A stretch of DNA of 62,000 bases from Mesostigma viride (Eukaryota; Streptophyta; Mesostigmatophyceae; Mesostigmatales; Mesostigmataceae), in contig RPFO01000034.1 in assembly GCA_009746045.1 (NCBI GenBank), positions 734,961-796,960 of the forward strand, read 5' to 3'. The stretch's first letter is position 1; every line of letters starts with the position of its first letter. The translations under genes were made by a program, and so were the position numbers. Below, in pieces: positions 43,060 to 55,200 of the stretch. The notes under the pieces are model-generated. The model made no database searches, was not told where the DNA came from, and saw only the letters and a program-made list of their open reading frames with translations.

Positions 43060-46000
43060 ATGGCATCGGAAAGTAGTCCCGTCCCTCAGTACATTGAAAT
43101 GCCTGGCAACGAGCTAGCCGCCGTGATTTTTGGATGCACCAAGAAGACGATGGACGAGTGCATTGACAGCAACCTTTTTGGTGCGTCGGGAATCTGTGCT
43201 GTGGCACACGCCCTCCCATGCTGTCAGCATGCTTCCAGAACGCTCCTCCTGTCAGCAGACGAAACATTTCCATTACTCTAACCTAGTTCACTAGGTTTGT
43301 CTTACATAGGATGCCCGCGTGTCGAATGGGAGTTAATGCAGTGTAAATGCGCCGTTTTGTGGATTGTCTCAGAGGAGCTGTCTGGGGGGGCAACGTGTGC
43401 AGGTCTGCGCTAGCAGGGTTTGTGCGACCTTGCACGTGGGGATATCGTGACAGTCTGTTTGCCGGTGACATCGAACCTTTTTTGTGCATCCCGCAGGCTT
43501 GCCGTTCAACCACATGAAATACGTCCAGAGCATCACGCCTGGCATGCTGCTGTTTTTGTTCAACTACACCGACCGCCTTCTTCACGGAATTTTCCGGGCC
43601 ACAAGCGCCGGGACCTTGAACATCAACCCACATGTAAGAGCACAATCCATGTGAATCCCGCTCCTCGTGGTGTATGGGATGCATTTTTTCTTTGCCCCAT
43701 GAATGTGTAAAAGTAAGCACAAGTTGGCAGGTAACCACAAGCTGCCAGGTAGGGGCTGGAAAGTTCCGCACAGCTGCCATGCAACAGACACACAGGTAGC
43801 GGCTAGAAAGTTCTGCACGGCTGCCATGCAACAGTCAAACAGGTAGCGGCTAGAAAGTTCTGCACAGCTGCCATGCAACAGTCACACAGGTAGCGGCTAG
43901 AAAGTTCTGCACAGCTGCCATGCAACAGTCACACAGGTAGCGGCTAGAAAGTTCTGCACGGCTGCCATGCAACAGTCACACAGGTAGAGGCTAGAAAATC
44001 CTGCACACCTGCCATGCAACAGTCACACAGGTAGTGGCTAGACACTCCTGCACACCTGCCATGCAACAGTCACACAGGTAGTGACTAGAAAGTTCTGCAC
44101 ACCTGCCATGCAACAGTCACAAACACATATGCAATGTGACTACCAGTTACCGATGTGCGTTAAAATTGCCCAGGCTGTGTGCTTGTGGCAGATTCGCAGT
44201 GGAGGTGTTTCTGTTGGTGGCAGAGAAAAGTGTTTTTTTATGTGCATGTGCACAAAGTTTCGTATCTGCGGCTCACGTCCGGATGCAGTTAGTTTGCAAA
44301 TTTTTGGGGAAACCCAACCTGCCCACACTGTCCCACCCGAATGTTTGTCCACCCATCCACCGAATCATCGTCATTTGGCTTTCCTTTGCGTGACACCTGC
44401 CGCAACGTTCTCCACACCACGACCTGATCTCAACGACTGTGTAGACAGATACATTAGAAAACAAGCTCCTGTTTCGTAGATGGTATTATCTGTTTACATT
44501 TAACGGATGCTATGTTCTTCATGTCACACCGCTCTTGAAATGTACGGAAAAAGGAGCCTACAGGATTGTGATCCATGCAGCGTCACAGCTACTGTTATGC
44601 TACTATTCAGGAATATTCCCCATGCGCATGCATGCAAGTCATACATCATACAACGCTTGTTTGTGATGGGCGGTGGTTGACGGAAATACCGTTCTCAGTT
44701 CTGTCATTGTGTGCTGATTCTGTGCCGTACATTTCACGACGTGGGTGCCTGCCCCAAATCGATGGATGGGCATCAAATGACGGATGACGAATGACCAATG
44801 GATGACCAAACTACGGGCTGGATTGTGAAAATGTTGAATGGCGATGACCGATGACGGATTACCACAGGCGTGGACCGACGGAGGCCGTGGGCAGAGCCGA
44901 TTCCCCGCGCAGGTGCGTGCGTGCTTTAATTTTCAATTATTGTGATTGCTTGGGCTTGCTGGCTCTTTAAGTTGAATTTTTAAGTAGCTGCATGTTATGG
45001 TGCACGTGTGGCCGGCCTCTTGGCTAGTCTGCAATATGGGCTTCGTTGTTCGGGAGTTGGGCTGGTCGGGTGGCCTATCCGCAAATGTGGCCAGTGGCCC
45101 CAAACGTGGCTGGCCTTGGATAGCCGATAAGATCGTCTTCTTTTCTGGTGAGTTTGGCTGGTCTGCCCGCCTGGTTTCCCGGATGCCTCGGCTGCGAATG
45201 TCGGCCTGCAGACGACGCTCTGGCATGGGACAGTGCATGGCAGCTGTTGGTCACTGGTGACGGGGTCAACTTGCTGGATGTTGAAGATGTGACGTATTTG
45301 GGTGGCCCTTGTCGTTCTTGGTGGCTGTGAGTCACAGTTTTGGCTTTGAAAGCAGAGGGGAGTCTAAAAGAGGGGAGCAGTAGGGGAGGATTTAAAAAGA
45401 GGGAAGGCTAATTTATTTGTGCGCCAGGTGTCCTTGTGTTCGTCCTTGCTCTCCTGATGACCACTCTGCTTGCCCGTTTGTGATGGGTAATGAACACCAT
45501 GATGCCTTGCAGGTGTCGGTGGAGCGGTTGGACCACTGCCGCCCGCTATCCGAGCCCCAGTACAATCCGCTGCTGCAGGGCACGGTGGTGGCGGGCGGTA
45601 GCACAAAGCACATCTACCGCTTCTCGCTCGACGCGCCCTCAGTCGAGAGGCTCTGCGCCGCATTCCAAGCGCAGCGCCTGCCAGGGACTAAACCGCTGGC
45701 CGCCTCAGGGCCCATGACTCCCGCCACCGCTACCGCAACAACCACGGCGCCGGGCTATCGAAGATTGCAGCAAGGGGAGCAGGGCTCCGCTTCCGCTTCT
45801 GGCTCCCCTTCCCCGGTCTTTGTCTTTGGCGCGCCTCGACCTTCTTCTGGCAACAGTAACGGCGCCACTGCGGGTCCTGGTGCAGTGGACAAGCAGGCAG
45901 GCCGGGGTATGCAGTCCAACGGTAGTGCCACCGCAACGCAAGCCGCGTCGGCGGGGATTCCGGGCGCGGCTGGCAATGCCACCAGGGGGGGAGCTACTCG

Positions 46001-46880
46001 TGATGGTGGTGGTGGTGGTGGCGCCGCGGGTGCGGTTGGTGGGGGGCGTGCGGCCGCAGCAGGCAGCGGCGCGCCGGGTGGTGCAGCGGCAGGGGTCGCC
46101 CCTGGTGGTTCTGGTTCATCCGCAGGCATCGGTACAACCAAGGCCATGATGGATCGGTCGTCAACGGCAGCTCCCTCACATGGGCAACCCCTCAAAGGGG
46201 CACCGAACAGCGCTGGTGCGTCGGTGGCGGGTGGCAGTGGAGCAACTCCCGTTGGGGACATGCCAGGAGAGGCGCCAGTAGCAAGCACTGGTGTCGCGGG
46301 CGCTGCGTCCACGTCCAACGAGGAGATTTTGGTCGCGGAGCTGAGGAGAGCATGGGAGCCGATGCGGGAGGCGATGCAGGCGCACGTCACCACGGCGCTG
46401 GAGCGCGCGGGCCCCGCCCTCCGCCAACAGATCATGGGCGAGCTGGGTCCCACGCTGGAGCAGCTGCGCAGGGAGGCGGCGGAGCTCAGGGCGCGCGTGG
46501 AGACAGCGGAGCGTTCGTTAGCAGAAGCACAGCGGCAACAGCAGCAGCAGGAGTTGTGGCAGCAGCAGCAGCCGCCGCCACAGCAGCCTCTTGCGAGTGG
46601 CGTAAGTGTGGGAGCACCCGGGTGGCCTCCCACCGGTGTGCCAGCAGCAGGGGTGGCTGCTAGCATACCCCCCGCGCATGCCGCGCTTGCGGTTCCTGGC
46701 AGCCCAGCACGGTACCCTGTGGTGGTTTCCCCGGTGGCGCCCGTTGCCGCGGTGTACAAGGCGCCGGTGGCACCGGTTGTCCACCAGAACGGTAGACCTC
46801 AGGAGAGTGCGGCAGCGGCGAATATGGAGAGTTTGAGCATTTCGGATGATGATCTACTTAGCCACATTCAGGACGACTAA
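43060..46880 (+). CDS. Gene C: DCD (development and cell death) domain protein
   Basis: Four exons, 43060-43180, 43497-43633, 44868-44912 and 45513-46880 (TAA), all GT-AG and in phase, give 556 residues. ATG 43060 is the only ATG after an in-frame stop. Residues ~15-145 form a DCD domain: FGCTKKTMDECIDSNLFG, YVQSITPGMLLFLFNYTD, LLHGIFRATSAGTLNINP, AWT...RFPAQV and an NPLLQG/FSLDAPSVERLCAAF end. Plant DCD proteins such as NRP are linked to ER stress and programmed cell death; algal functions are largely unknown. Residues ~150-370 are Gly/Ala/Ser-rich and probably disordered; ~370-455 is a coiled coil (EQLRREAAELRARVETAERS) ending in poly-Gln; the C-terminus is acidic (SISDDDLLSHIQDD). Intron 2 carries a 47-bp minisatellite. 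Confidence 0.9.
43747..44120. repeat. 47-bp minisatellite, 8 copies
   Basis: Units begin AGGTAGCGGCTAGAAAGTTC and contain CTGCCATGCAACAGTCACAC. Starts are at 43747, 43794, 43841 and every 47 bp after. In intron 2 of gene C. Confidence 0.95.
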
Positions 46881-47294
46881 GAGAGCGTGCAGTTGCGGAC
46901 GCGACACTGTGCACGATATGTAGTCATGTGATGCTTGCCTTTATGGCATGAGAGGAGTGCTATCATTATGTGTAGGATTCCTAGATGCCGCGGCGTATCT
47001 TACTCTAGTTACAAATAAGCGAATACATGAGATGCTGTAGCTAGAATTCGATTGAACACGTTATGAGCACACTTATGTGATCACTGCTCAGTAGTCAATG
47101 GAATGTTGTTTCTATATCGGACCTGAGTCGGTAAGCACGTATTCTAGCGGCGCTGTGCTCCATTGTAAAGTCAGCTGTAAAAGGCCAATTATTAGGATTT
47201 GTCCGCGCTGTGCATGCACCATTTTAGTTTGGTATTTTCAGACCCCGAAAAATAGGATTGGGCTGGGCGAAGCCAGCGGTTCATACCCGCGTCA
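46881..47294. other. 3' flank of gene C
   Basis: AT-rich sequence with no ORF of note, between the gene C stop and the next retroelement. Probably holds the gene C 3' UTR. Confidence 0.5.
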
Positions 47295-47303
47295 TTCATC
47301 ATC

Positions 47304-49283
47304 AAGGCCGAGGGGGTGATTGGAACGAAATGGCTGACGGCGGTATGGCTGACGGCGGAGTTCAGATCTTTTGCACCTGAGCCCCAAATTCGGTCAGACC
47401 ACTTGCATTCGATGCGCTTTTTTGAGACGCACACGCCAGTATAATCGGTTACGGCTGAAACGCAGTATTGCCAAAGTCATCACGTGACAAGCAGCTATAT
47501 GACGACCCCTAAAGCAAAACGGGGTTTGGAAAAGGAGCTTACCGGCTCCCAGCCCAACCCTCTCGCCATCGTCCTTGCCCAGCATGCAGCCTGGGCTCGC
47601 CAACCCCCCGCCAGCAGACCCATCGCCAAGCGCCTCGCCTGAGCCCAAGAAACCATGCCACGATCGCCACAAATGGAGCCTATTCTTGCCCGGCGACCGA
47701 CGGTTCTCCCTCCTCGCGTGGCAGCAGCTGTCGCCGCGCAGGAATGCGTCGAGGTTCTCCAGTTCCTCGTACAGGAACGGAAGCTCTATGTGCACACGAG
47801 AGGGGGGGCGGCTATCGACTACCGCGACACGTCCTGGCTCTATAAATTTGACGAACACCGCCAACGCCTGGTTATCTTGACCAGCTACTACCAGCGCAGC
47901 CTTGGCGACATCAGCAGAGCGCTCAGCGCCCCAGCCCCCGCACAGCCGGCAGCCCCATCGTCTCCCTCCCTCTGCAAGGATGACATCCGCGCAGTGCTGG
48001 AGGAGCACGTGACCTGGCCGCTGGCCGAGAAGATGACCTCGCTGAACACCACGCTCAACACGGTCGAGGCCCGGGTCTCCAACGTGGAAACCAAGGTCGT
48101 CAACAAGCTACAACCCCAGTTCACGGCGCTACACACCGCGGCGCAGGCTTCGGAAACGCATGCTGCACTTGTCTCTCGCCTTAACCAGGTGGAGGGCAAG
48201 TGCGGCGTGCTCATGAAGAAGCTTGAGGCCATCACCGCCCACACCGAGGCCCTGGCCACACAGGTCCCAAAGATAGCGGAGCAGACGGCCACCATTGCCT
48301 CCCAGCCACCCCGGCAGGATGCTGGTAACCTCTCGCCGCTCTCCTATGCGGACCTGCTGCGGTCAGCGACCGCCTCAACCACCGACGCCGTCGCCACGAA
48401 GCTCCAGGAGCTGGAGGACCACCGCCAGGCCCAGCAACGGGAGGTCACCGATCGCGCTCGCCGCGAGTGCCGAGTGGTGCTACGTCGCTTCCCCCAGAAG
48501 CCAGGTGAGACGTCAACCTCCCTTGCTGACGATCTCAATAACCAGCTTCTTACCCTCATGGGCCAGGTAGGTGAGGTAGAACTGCGTGGGTGCCACCGCC
48601 TTCCCCACTCACGGGACAAGGCGGCTCCCCCACCAGTCCTGCTCACCTTCCCCTCCCCGGAGGATAAGCAGCGGTTCCTCTCTCGTCGCAAGCGGTTGCA
48701 CGACCTCACCTGGACGCTGGATGACGACCTGACCCCCGCTCAGCAGCAGCAGCGACGCGACCTGTGGCCGGAATACCTCCGCCATAAGCAGGACCCACAG
48801 AAGCCCAAGGTGTACTGGAGGGGCGGGGACCTGATGATCAACCACAAGATGTGGACGCCCCCAGCGGGCTAGAATAGCCATAGCCCCAGCCTGTAACCAT
48901 TGGAGTCACTGCCGCTAAGGCAGCCATGCTTATAATGTTTGCCTAGCTGTGCCAACATACCTAGTCACGTGCCGCCAACGCACGGTACACAACCCGCCAT
49001 AGCCTTAGCCTAGTTCTAGTACAGCCATGCTACGCCCTGGCTATGTTCAGATTACTTGCCCACGCTACTTGTTATGCCACGCTTACATGGGTCTTGTTGC
49101 ACCCACAGTTTGCCGGATCGGTAGCCTGTCCTTTTAGCTAGCGCGCCCGAATGCAGCTGTGGCATGCCTTTGGCATGAAGGAGACTGGGGGTCTCTGCCC
49201 TTTCTCCTGTAGTGCACACACAGGGATTAAAAGCACTTCGGTGCTCCGTGACTCCCCAACGGGAGCACGAGTTTAATTAATTA
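47304..49283 (+). mobile_element. ORF1-only LINE-like element, copy 3 (9-bp TSD)
   Basis: Flanked by ATTCATCAT at 47295-47303 and 49284-49292, giving 1980 bp. The leader has ATGGCTGACGGCGG twice in tandem, then GAGCCCCAAATTCGG, TTTGAGACGCACACG and CAGTATAATCGG as in the other copies. ORF1 follows (47500-48872), then a ~410-bp 3' UTR whose last 170 bp contain the hairpins GAGAC-TGGGG-GTCTC (49181-49195), AGCAC-TTCG-GTGCT (49232-49245) and CTCCC-CAAC-GGGAG (49252-49265), and a (TTAA) tail. There is no ORF2. Its 3' UTR differs from copies 1 and 2, so it is a separate subfamily. Confidence 0.87.
47500..48872 (+). pseudogene. L1-type ORF1 protein, N-terminus frameshifted
   Basis: The leader ends at ATG 47500 (MTTPKAKRGLEKEL), but that frame stops at ~47641. 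The Pro-rich segment PSPSASPEPKKP continues in a second frame and the rest (~47735-48872, about 380 codons) is open in a third. The long part has a helical region (LNTTLNTVEARVSNVETK), then the RRM/C-terminal signature: CRVVLRRFPQKPGETSTS, CHRLPHSRDKAAPPP, LLTFPSPEDKQRFLSRRK, LTPAQQQQRRDLWPEYL and VYWRGGDLMINHKMW, ending at TAG. It is homologous to copy 1 but clearly diverged. Two small indels near the N-terminus would explain the frames; an internal start is possible. Confidence 0.8.
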
Positions 49284-49292
49284 ATTCATCAT

Positions 49293-51850
49293 TTATACAC
49301 GCCATATGGCTTAGGCGCCAGCTAACATCGTCATTTGCACATCATGCATTATGTTTATAAATTCATTATGATTAGCATGAAGCCAAAAGAACGCAACGCG
49401 TGCTGGGATACAGTGGATGAAATACATCACCAAGTAAAATTACGGAATGGTATCACTCATCAGTCCGCGCCACATCTGCAACAAATGTGCCGGTAGGCGC
49501 TGTTTAGAGGCTGACGCTTCTGCCACTTCTGAATCGTCAAAGAACCTATGAACTAGGGATTACCTGGCAAACTCACCGTAAACACGTACCTGACCGATCC
49601 TGCCGCACCTTGCTGGATCGTGGACCACCAGGATTCTGCTGCCCGGGTTCCCACCTCATATTTCACGCACATTCTTGGTACAGGAAACGACAGCCATGAA
49701 TAGGCAGACGTAGTCGGACGAGCTCTGAGCGTACCCCCACAATCAGCGCAAGAATGACATCCAAACGCGTCCACATTCCCAGCAAAAACAGCAGCAGATG
49801 TCCAGCACCGAAATCGAGAGCACGGAGATCGCCCCAAGAGGAAGGGAAACCAATTCCAAGAGGCACGAGCCCGCCTATCCTTGACGACCAAATGGCAGAT
49901 GTCCCTATCTGTCACTTCCCAATGCTGTAATTCTTGCCATTATTGAACAACTAAACAAAGCATCATTCTTCTGGGCGACAGTCTGATCCGGTTTTGCCTC
50001 GAAACGCAACATAACCATGAAACGGGCAAGTTGGCATCCATATCTCGATGTGCGCGCACGCGATTTCCGTCTTAATCGACGCGATACTCTCTGGAATGCC
50101 CGTTCTTGTTACCAGGCTGTGGCGCATGCAGAACTAATCAACCGCCAAGCCCTGCGCCCAAATTGAAAATCAAGTTGCCTTCGGTGGCAAGTGGGTTCGC
50201 AAAAAACTGACCTCCAAAAACCTACACTCGCATGTCTTCGTTTTCACCTACACGTGCGCGGCGCGGCTTTCAACATGACCGTTGGCAGTACTCACGACGC
50301 ACGAACGACGCACCGTATCGTAAGTACCGCGACGGACCGTGCACGATGCAGGTCTGCAGGACTAGGTACAGTACACATTTACTGAATGCGTGTCCTCGCT
50401 AATCCCTAATTCAAATGACTACTCTGTACTCATCATCAGTTTCCCAGTGCCTAAATCAAAATCAGTGTCCCATGCTTAAATAACAAACAAGCGAGAGGTC
50501 AATTAAATTTGATCGTTCATTACCCCTGACAACGGATGAGAACAGGATGAGAGCAATATATATTTTGGGACGCCTTCTTGGAATTGCTGGGAAATGCGAG
50601 AAAAAAACTTGGCACCCTGTGTAGCCGTTGGGTAAGCCGCATTATTGCCAAATTTTGATTTCCCTCTGCGATTGTGTATCCTAAACTTTAAAAAAGCATT
50701 ACCTTGGGTGTAAGATGCGAAGGTAATGAAATTCGGAGATTGCATGCGACCTAGGATGCTTACTGTTTTAAGGCGTATTCTTGGAATCGCCGGGAATGCT
50801 AGATTGACCCGATGTTTAACGCTCGGGGTATCTTGACGTTGTTGTCGTTTGGGCTTTAGAACTCCCCGCGAATGGACACGCATTAAGGCACTATTTTCCT
50901 TTTTTAAAATTTTTTTTTAACGACGATAAGGGTGCACTGTTTTGCTCGTCAAACGTCTCCGTGGTTTTCCGTCATCCAATTATGCCGCCGTGATTTCTTT
51001 TTTTTGGTCATATATGTCGTCTCTTTTGATGTAAGTGAAAGACTTTTTAATGACCTGCGTGCATGTATGTGCACTTGTACTTTTCTGTAGTCAAATCTTC
51101 GTTGTTGACGGGATGGGACGCGCCTGTTCCATGTCTAACCGGTTTGATGCTCACACTTACATCACTACCTACTCTACTGCCCAAGTGTCCAAGCACCTGC
51201 TCAATTCGATGCCCACGCAGCCAGCAGAGACATTAGCCAAGCCTTGAGCTGAGTAGGTTGATTGGCTAACCGACCAACCACAACAACAACCAACCAACCA
51301 CCAAATGGAACTTGACCTGCCATAAAACCACGCCACTGCCCAACTTCAGAGCTCTCAAAATATCTCGAATTCTACGCCAAGTAATAAGTAGGATTAATGC
51401 AAGGCAGGTACGATGCATTCATGAATCCATGTATAAAGGCAGGTACATGGTAAAGGCATGGCCGTACAGGATCTATTGGTATGTTATAATTTGTAAGCAA
51501 GGTGATCATTGGTTTCTTATTCAGCCATCCGCGGTAAAGCTAGTGGATGGGGCGCAGCTTGCACATAAGACAGGCTACGAAGCCAAGCACCTGACAGGGC
51601 CATGGGAAGCTAACGACCAGAAAGTTCCGGCATACTCTCCTGGTAATTCTTGCAACGCACATGGTATGATCCCAGGCTATGGAAAAGTTAGGCCCGACAC
51701 TAAATGCATTGCTTTTACGTTTGCCTTTGTGATTGCCTTATCCCACTGATCCACTTCTCTTCGCCACAGGTGTTGATTCGCTGCGGGAAACGCGCGATAC
51801 GTGACGGTGTCTCCAACAGGGCAACCTTTCCCTCCGGTCGTTGCAAGCCT
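49293..51850. other. Gene-free spacer
   Basis: 2.5 kb with short, unconvincing ORFs on both strands. It has AT-rich runs at ~50890-50925 and a CAACCAAC-type stretch at ~51270-51305. I could not assign any gene. Confidence 0.45.
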
Positions 51851-51851
51851 G

Positions 51852-52165
51852 AGAGTCAACGTTGTACAATGGGAAGGGCCATTGATAGAAGAGGACTAAG
51901 AGTCAATGTTGTACGATGGAAAGGGCCATTGTAAGAAGAGGACTAAGAGTCAACATTGTACGATGGGAAGGGCCATCGTAAGAAGAGGACTAAGAGTCAT
52001 CATTGTACGATGGGAAGGGCCATCGTAAGAAGAGGACTAAGAATCAACGTTTTACGATGGGAAGGGCCATTGATAGAAGAGGACGAAAATCAACGTTGTA
52101 CGCTGGGAAGGGCCATTGATAAAAGAGGACTAAGAGTCAACGTTGTACGATAGCAAGGGCCGTTG
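51852..52165. repeat. 47-bp minisatellite directly upstream of gene D
   Basis: About seven units (AGAGTCAACGTTGTACGATG, GGAAGGGCCATTG, AGAAGAGGACTA), starting at 51852, 51899, 51946 and so on. The last ends about 60 bp before the gene D ATG, so the array is in its promoter or 5' UTR. Confidence 0.93.
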
Positions 52166-52223
52166 ACAGACTAAGGGGTAAGTGCTGGAGTAAGGACATA
52201 TTGATGGACTAAAGGGGTACGCG

Positions 52224-55200
52224 ATGGACGACGCGGAGAGGGACGAGGCAGGGAGCGAGGACAGCGACATCTCCATCTCGCTGGACGACCTCGGGCTCCA
52301 ATTCGCGCCCACGAGGCCGATCTACCAAGGCCCGGTGCGTGCTTATCTGGGGCCACCCTGCTGGTTCACGTTCTCATGAGAAGCAAAGTACGGGAACGCC
52401 CGCCTACTAGTATCCTGCCTCGCATATGCATGTCATGACCAAGCCTTCCCGTGGGCAGCAGGTTAGTTTGCAAAATTTTGCTTTGCAAGTGCGTCTGGAA
52501 ATGTGACCTTTGTTTCCGTTTAGGACGTCTACAACAGCACCATGTCCTTCTGCCAAGTCGCTTGTGTGCAAATGCACTTCCGTGTATGTCTAGGCGCGTT
52601 CTCTCCCGCTTATGTGTTGGTTTCCCTCCCTCTGCCGTTGGCTAGGTAATGCATACTGCGGCTATGTGAGCTGCCGTGACGCGGTTCGCACCCAGCGCCC
52701 CTCCCTTGGTTGCTCTGCGTGCTCTGCCTGTCGTGCCCCCAGAGCCCAACCGAGTCCCCCACCGTCGAGAAGCGCGTGGAGAGCTACGAGGCGCATCCCA
52801 CAGGTCTACACGCCAGCGCGGCCCACACAGGGCACGAGGATGGTGTAGGCGAGGACATCGGCAAACTTGACGGGAATGGTGGGGCCAAAGGTATCAAAGA
52901 GATCATTTCAAGTTCACACCATGGGAACAAGGAGTCGGGCGTACTTCCATGGAACGAGGAAAGCAAGTCGCCAGCTAGGGGCGCTGGTAGCGGGTCCACC
53001 GCCACGCACGGGGCCACACCCCTAGCAAAAGAGGGCGCTATTGGGGAGGGCCTCCCTCAGAGCTCTCGTGAGGTCATCACCCGGCGCACGAGCTGGATCG
53101 CTGACATCAGCGACGGCAGCCACGACAGCGGCTCCCCCGAGGTCTCCCGCTTTGAGGTCCCTCACGCCGAGGGTGTTCAACAAGGGGCGGTTCGCACTGA
53201 GCTTGGCACCCTGAGCAGCATCCCGCAGTCGAGCACCGCAAGTGGAGGGCAGGAACAGCAGCAACAGCAGCAGGCGGGGAAGAAAGATTCGAGCCAGCCT
53301 CATACAGAGGGAGGGGGGGGACCATCGATCTCAGTACCCTCGCCGTCCCCTGAGGCATCCAGCCCCCCCACCCCCCACCCCCATGAGCCACCTGCGGCCA
53401 CTTCCCTCTCATCCGGCCCCCCATCGGGCGCCACCGTTCCCCCCCCTAATACCTCGGGGTCATCCATCTCCCTCCATGACGGTCGGCCGAGCGACGACAC
53501 AGTCACCCTAAAGTCCTGGCGGGAGGAGGGGGCATGGCGGGATGGGGGGGGGAAGCGGGATGGCACCACCAACAGTGGCATCCGACGCCCGTCCGTGGCC
53601 ACGCGTGATTCCCAGGGTGCGGGCGGAACAGGGGCGGGGGATGAGTCATCATCGGGTGCAGGGGTGACGGGTGCTAGCTCCCATCGTGGCCTTTCGCGGC
53701 CAATCGAGGGTGACGGTGCCAGCTCCCCGAATAGCAGCAGCAGCCCCTCGGGCGCGCTGACCTTCCCCCAACCGGGACGGGGGACGACCAGTGCCAAGTC
53801 TCGAGGTAAGGATGCCACCCCACGCCCGGTGGACTCGGGAGGGGCTGGAAGGCGAGGGGCAGATGGCAGCATGATGGTGTCGCATGGGGGGCGAGAGCTA
53901 GGGTCGATGGTGGGTCCAGAGGGCGGGGCCATGGTTGGCCCTGGGGGCGAACGAAGGAATGGTATTGGGTGGTCCGGGGGTGGGACGAATGCATGGCCGG
54001 AGAGCCAGGAGAGTGATACTGGCGACCGTGGCGATGGAGACGGGTCGTCTCCCTCCTGGTTTGGTGCCAACAAGGGGGAATTGATGGAACAGTTGCCCGG
54101 TACCGGGGAGTCGCCGCTGCGGGAGTCGTACGGGTCGTCCTCGGGCGCAGGCCATGGTGGTGGAGCGGGTGCGCTTGCCGCGCGGGGTAGTGGGGAGGAG
54201 GGTGGTTCGCTCGCCCCGCTCGTGTGCGAGATCCCCCCCCCAATCCAATTGTTGGAGCCTGTGGTGGAGTCACCGAGGGGCAGGGGTGGGGGGCGGCTGA
54301 GTCGGGGGGGCAGTCGACGCACCAGCGACGCGGATGGTGTCTGGGCCAGCGCGGTCGGCCACGCGTTCAGTGCGGGGGATGTGGGCCAGCGCGTCGTGGG
54401 GGATGTAGCCGAGGGCCGGGGAGAGGACATGGCAGAGGAGGCGTTGCGAGAGAGGGTGAAGTCGATAGGGGGGGAGGGTGACATGGGTGTGCCCGCACGT
54501 GGCAGCAAGCATGCGGGGGGCAACGGCAAGTCTAAGAAGAGCCGGGGCAGGGGGGCCCGGACGGACAAGGGCGGCGTGGGTCGTGCGACGGGCCGCCATC
54601 AGGGGCACGGGGAGAGCTCAAGTCCGAAGCGCCGGGGCGCTCGCGAGGGTGTTGGGATCCATGAGGGCAGGATGGCGCGGGCGATGAGAGGTGGCGGTCA
54701 TTCCCCAGAGGGCGGTGGAAGGAGCAGCCTGCGTGGCGATGGCAATGTGTCGGGCGAGGTCGAGGAGGTGAGCGGGTGGGAGGCGAGCCCTCTGGGTGGG
54801 CCCTCCGCCACCAGCAACAGCGACTATGACCCTTGGCCCAGGGGCATCTGTGGGGGGCCAGAGGATGCGGACCATAGCAGTGCCGGGGATGGCAGTGGCG
54901 GCGATGGTGATCACGGTGAGGAACGACTGCCATCCGGCGCAGGGGCTGCGAGCAGCAAGGGGCGGAGGAAGCAAAAGAAGCTGGGCAAGAGCAAGGGCAC
55001 GCAGGGTTCTCCCCACGGGACTAGATCTCAGCATGGGACTCCCCGGGGCCACGGGGCAGGCAGCAGCAGCAAGGGACGCGAGCCGGGAGGCGCCAGCACG
55101 CCGCAGCGGGGAGCGAGGGGGTCCAGGGAGAGCGCTGGCACGTTGTCCCGCGAGGATCACTTGAGGATGCTGGCATCGCCGCGGACGCATGCGCGCGTGC

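Noticed and set aside
45755-46759. 334-codon minus-strand ORF
   Set aside because: Antisense of the last exon of the DCD gene; GC-rich Ala/Pro composition keeps the frame open by chance.
53300-54568. 422-codon minus-strand Pro/Ser-rich ORF
   Set aside because: Antisense shadow of the GC-rich exon 3 of gene D, which joins in phase to flanking exons on the plus strand.
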